Under the pieces are notes generated by a model. The model worked only from the letters and a program-made list of their open reading frames with translations. It was not told the DNA's origin and did no database searches. The position numbers and the translations under genes are program-made. A DNA stretch of 64,000 nt. Source: Gimesia benthica (GTDB lineage: Bacteria > Planctomycetota > Planctomycetia > Planctomycetales > Planctomycetaceae). The stretch covers positions 3,504,501 to 3,568,500 of the forward strand of contig NZ_CP043930.1 of assembly GCF_009720525.1 (NCBI RefSeq). Reading direction: 5' to 3'. Shown here piece by piece: positions 61,806-64,000 of the stretch (position 1 is its first letter; every line of letters starts with the position of its first letter).

Positions 61806-64000
61806 ATGAGTTCCGACTCTCAATCAGAACGATCCATGACGAGCCAGGAATCGCTGCCCGAGTTCTTCGCGCGACCGGTTCCTGAGGGGGACGGTCCGGA
61901 GACCATCATCAGTCCACTGGAACCGATCCCGGCTCCCGATGCGAATCGTCCGCAATCAGGTTCACAGGCCAACATGGCCCGCTCTTCCATCTGGAACCGC
62001 CTGTTTCCTCCCACCACGGATGATCCCGAAGTGGAAGTCGAAACAACCAGTCCGTCCGGCATGGAGCTGGAGCATTTTGTCATTCGTGAGCGCATCGGCA
62101 GGGGAGGCATGGGGGCTGTATTCCGCGCGATCGATACCCGCCTGGATCGCGTGGTGGCACTCAAGGTGCTCAGCCCCGGTCAGTCCAGGGATGCAGGTTC
62201 GGTTAAACGTTTTCAAAACGAAGCCAAAGCAGCGGCCCGGCTGGACCATGAAAATATTTCGCGCGTGTTTTACATCGGTGAAGATCAGGGTCTGAACTTC
62301 ATCGCCTTCGAATACGTGAAGGGAACCAACGTCCGCGAGATCATTCAATCACGCGGAATCCTGCCGGCTGCGGAAGCGGTCAACTACGCCCTGCAGATCG
62401 CTTCAGCGCTGAAGCACATCAACAAGGCCGGCGTGGTCCACCGTGATATTAAACCATCCAACATCATCATTACGCCCGGCGGCCGCGCCAAACTGGTGGA
62501 CCTCGGTCTGGCCCGTAAGGACAGCGACAACGCTTCCGCGGACCTCACCACCGCAGGCACCACGCTGGGAACCTTCGACTACATCTCGCCAGAGCAGGCC
62601 AAGGATCCCCGGAACGTGGATGTGCGGAGCGATATTTATTCGCTGGGCTGCACACTGTACCACATGCTGACCGGTGAACCTCCCTACGGCGAAGGGACCG
62701 TGTTGCAGAAGCTGCTCGATCACTCGGGCAAGAACGTTCCCGACCCGGCGACCATCAACAAACAGATTCCACGCGAACTCTCGCTCATCGTACAGAAGAT
62801 GATGGCCAGTGATCCGGACGAACGGTTCCAGACTCCCGAAGAGTTGATGTATCACCTGATGCAGGTTGCCGGCCAGTTGGATCTCCGCGGCGTGAACCCC
62901 GAAGGTCTGGTCTGGACTTCCCCCACGAATTCGCGACTCAGCTTCCTGGAAAAACATGTCGGCTGGATCGCAACCGCGGCTGTGCTGTTGATCGTGGTGA
63001 TCCTGCTCGACCGCTATCCATCACTCGATCCCGGTTCCGTGACGGTGACACAAAACCCGGCTCCCCAGACAGGCGACAAAGGCACGACGACAGACAACGG
63101 ATCAGACGTGATCAGTCCCGAAGCCAGTCAACCTCTGCCCGAACCCGACACGCCGATGGTCGGCTCGCTGACTGAGAATTCGGCGGTCGCTTCGACGACA
63201 TCAACCGACGCCGGCAAAGAGAAACAGCCGGCCGGCACCAGTTCGAACAACAAAAACAACAGTGCGGCTGACAACAGCAGCGAAACTCCACTGGCTCAGA
63301 TGAATCTGGATGAACCCGGCGGTAAGGAACTGAGCGGCATTTTCGACATGCCCCTGCTCTCTTCTCCCGATTCCATCAAGGATCTGATCGAAACTGAAAA
63401 ACCCGTGACGAACAAGGTCCTGCTGGAGAACAAGCCCGAGAATCAACTGGCCATGTCCAACACTCCGGAACCCAGGAAGACCATGATTCCGCTGGCGCCC
63501 GCCCCCGAGGTGAAACCCGAGACCGAACCGGATCCGTTCCCCCGGAAAGACGCGAATGAATTCCGGAAGATCGAGATTCCAGCTATCACGATCATCAATC
63601 CGGATGGAACCGCCGGCCAGGATTTCAAAACACTCGACGCCGCCTGTGCCGCTGCCGAAGATGGCAGCATCATCGAACTGGGATTCACGGGCGTCCGCAA
63701 AGAAGCCCCGATTCACATCAACAACAAACGGGTCCGCATCCGGGCTGCGAAAGACCGCAAGCCGGTTCTCCAGTTTGAATCTGTTGAAGAACCTGCAGAA
63801 GGTTATCAGACACACATGATTCACATCGCCAACGGTTCTTTAGAACTGTTTGATGTGAGCATTGTGGTCGACGTGAAAGATTTGAATACCGATTCCTGGG
63901 CCATCTTCTCGCTCAAAAATGCACACGACATTCGCCTGCATCAGGTGACGGTTACCTGTGCCAACAACACGAGTCAGCAGGTTGCCATCTTCGAAATGAA
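61806..64000 (+). CDS. Ser/Thr protein kinase with transmembrane helix and beta-helix-like ectodomain (3' end outside window)
   Basis: Open from ATG 61806 to the window end (731 codons). After a Pro/Ser-rich lead, the kinase domain (about 85-350) has 'VIRERIGRGGMGAVFRAIDT' (Gly-rich loop), Lys120 in 'VVALKVL', 'GVVHRDIKPSNIIITPGG' (catalytic Asp214), 'KLVDLGLARK' (DLG for DFG) and 'GTFDYISPEQAKDPRNVDVR'. A transmembrane helix (about 386-405, 'VGWIATAAVLLIVVILLDRY') separates it from a Thr/Asn/Glu-rich linker. A parallel beta-helix-like part follows ('DFKTLDAACAAAEDGSIIEL'). Kinases of this PknB type are common in planctomycetes. The ectodomain may sense glycan or cell-wall ligands. Confidence 0.9.
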   Translation, partial: MSSDSQSERSMTSQESLPEFFARPVPEGDGPETIISPLEPIPAPDANRPQSGSQANMARSSIWNRLFPPTTDDPEVEVETTSPSGMELEHFVIRERIGRGGMGAVFRAIDTRLDRVVALKVLSPGQSRDAGSVKRFQNEAKAAARLDHENISRVFYIGEDQGLNFIAFEYVKGTNVREIIQSRGILPAAEAVNYALQIASALKHINKAGVVHRDIKPSNIIITPGGRAKLVDLGLARKDSDNASADLTTAGTTLGTFDYISPEQAKDPRNVDVRSDIYSLGCTLYHMLTGEPPYGEGTVLQKLLDHSGKNVPDPATINKQIPRELSLIVQKMMASDPDERFQTPEELMYHLMQVAGQLDLRGVNPEGLVWTSPTNSRLSFLEKHVGWIATAAVLLIVVILLDRYPSLDPGSVTVTQNPAPQTGDKGTTTDNGSDVISPEASQPLPEPDTPMVGSLTENSAVASTTSTDAGKEKQPAGTSSNNKNNSAADNSSETPLAQMNLDEPGGKELSGIFDMPLLSSPDSIKDLIETEKPVTNKVLLENKPENQLAMSNTPEPRKTMIPLAPAPEVKPETEPDPFPRKDANEFRKIEIPAITIINPDGTAGQDFKTLDAACAAAEDGSIIELGFTGVRKEAPIHINNKRVRIRAAKDRKPVLQFESVEEPAEGYQTHMIHIANGSLELFDVSIVVDVKDLNTDSWAIFSLKNAHDIRLHQVTVTCANNTSQQVAIFEM

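Overview
The window looks like part of a planctomycete chromosome, most like a Gimesia (Planctomyces maris)-type lineage. This rests on gene content, since no database could be searched. Markers are a PVC-type dehydrogenase with HEAT-like repeats, a DUF1559 prepilin-like protein followed by a small carboxypeptidase-regulatory-like lipoprotein, a multi-CxxCH secreted cytochrome, a Tat-exported NHL protein, a PmoA-like (DUF6807) protein, GH105 and ceramidase-like secreted enzymes, and a Ser/Thr kinase with a beta-helix-like ectodomain. Shine-Dalgarno sites are patchy and many genes stand alone. I see no rRNA, tRNA, CRISPR array, prophage or complete IS element.

Layout. 1-4870: partial PVC-type dehydrogenase (minus), GNAT acetyltransferase, DMFase-like secreted protein. 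5005-12781: an aminophosphonate catabolic cluster made of a XylR-like AraC regulator, a FAD amine oxidase, an OPA/MFS transporter, a PhnZ-like HD oxygenase, phnX, phnW and a zinc alcohol dehydrogenase. This is the most coherent system here. 12837-15754 (minus): a secreted zincin-like protein, a small membrane protein and obgE. 16218-20413: kdsD followed by a 1029-residue LptC/LptA (OstA)-like protein, pointing to a Kdo/LPS envelope. 20523-25498: zincin-like protein, DUF1559 protein, lipoprotein, SGNH-like protein. 25629-29605: pentahaem cytochrome plus beta-propeller protein, followed by a MITE-like repeat at 29677-29819. 29871-31543 (minus): a hypothetical protein and a Tat NHL protein. 31869-35016: an HlyD-like adaptor and an M50 protease/HlyD fusion. 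35187-37302: ddl and an FtsQ-like protein. 37506-43039: PhyH dioxygenase, acs, larB, M23 peptidase with PKD domains.

43040-48691: a hairpin-rich spacer, a GH105 enzyme with a decayed M14-like N-terminus, a ceramidase-like protein, a PDZ protein and a GDPD phosphodiesterase. 49012-52906: thiS-thiG, a hypothetical protein, a divergent ClpP-like protein and a PmoA-like protein. 53241-56396: aspS with a His31 signature suggesting a non-discriminating enzyme, and a PQQ-like propeller lipoprotein. 56441-57623: a divergent protoglobin/Rrf2 pair with GATAAT operator-like repeats, which looks like a small NO/O2/redox response module. 57625-60120 (minus): lipoprotein zincin-like protein, DUF3592 and AIM24 proteins. 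60395-61299: a frameshifted FliM/FliN-type gene. 61806 to the end: a partial Ser/Thr kinase.

How genes work together: in the phosphonate cluster the transporter would import 2-aminoethylphosphonate or analogues. PhnW makes phosphonoacetaldehyde, which PhnX splits into phosphate and acetaldehyde. The FAD oxidase and PhnZ-like oxygenase offer parallel routes for N-substituted or 1-hydroxylated substrates, and the alcohol dehydrogenase may handle the aldehyde product. Acs could feed resulting acetate into acetyl-CoA, though it lies 26 kb away with its own promoter.
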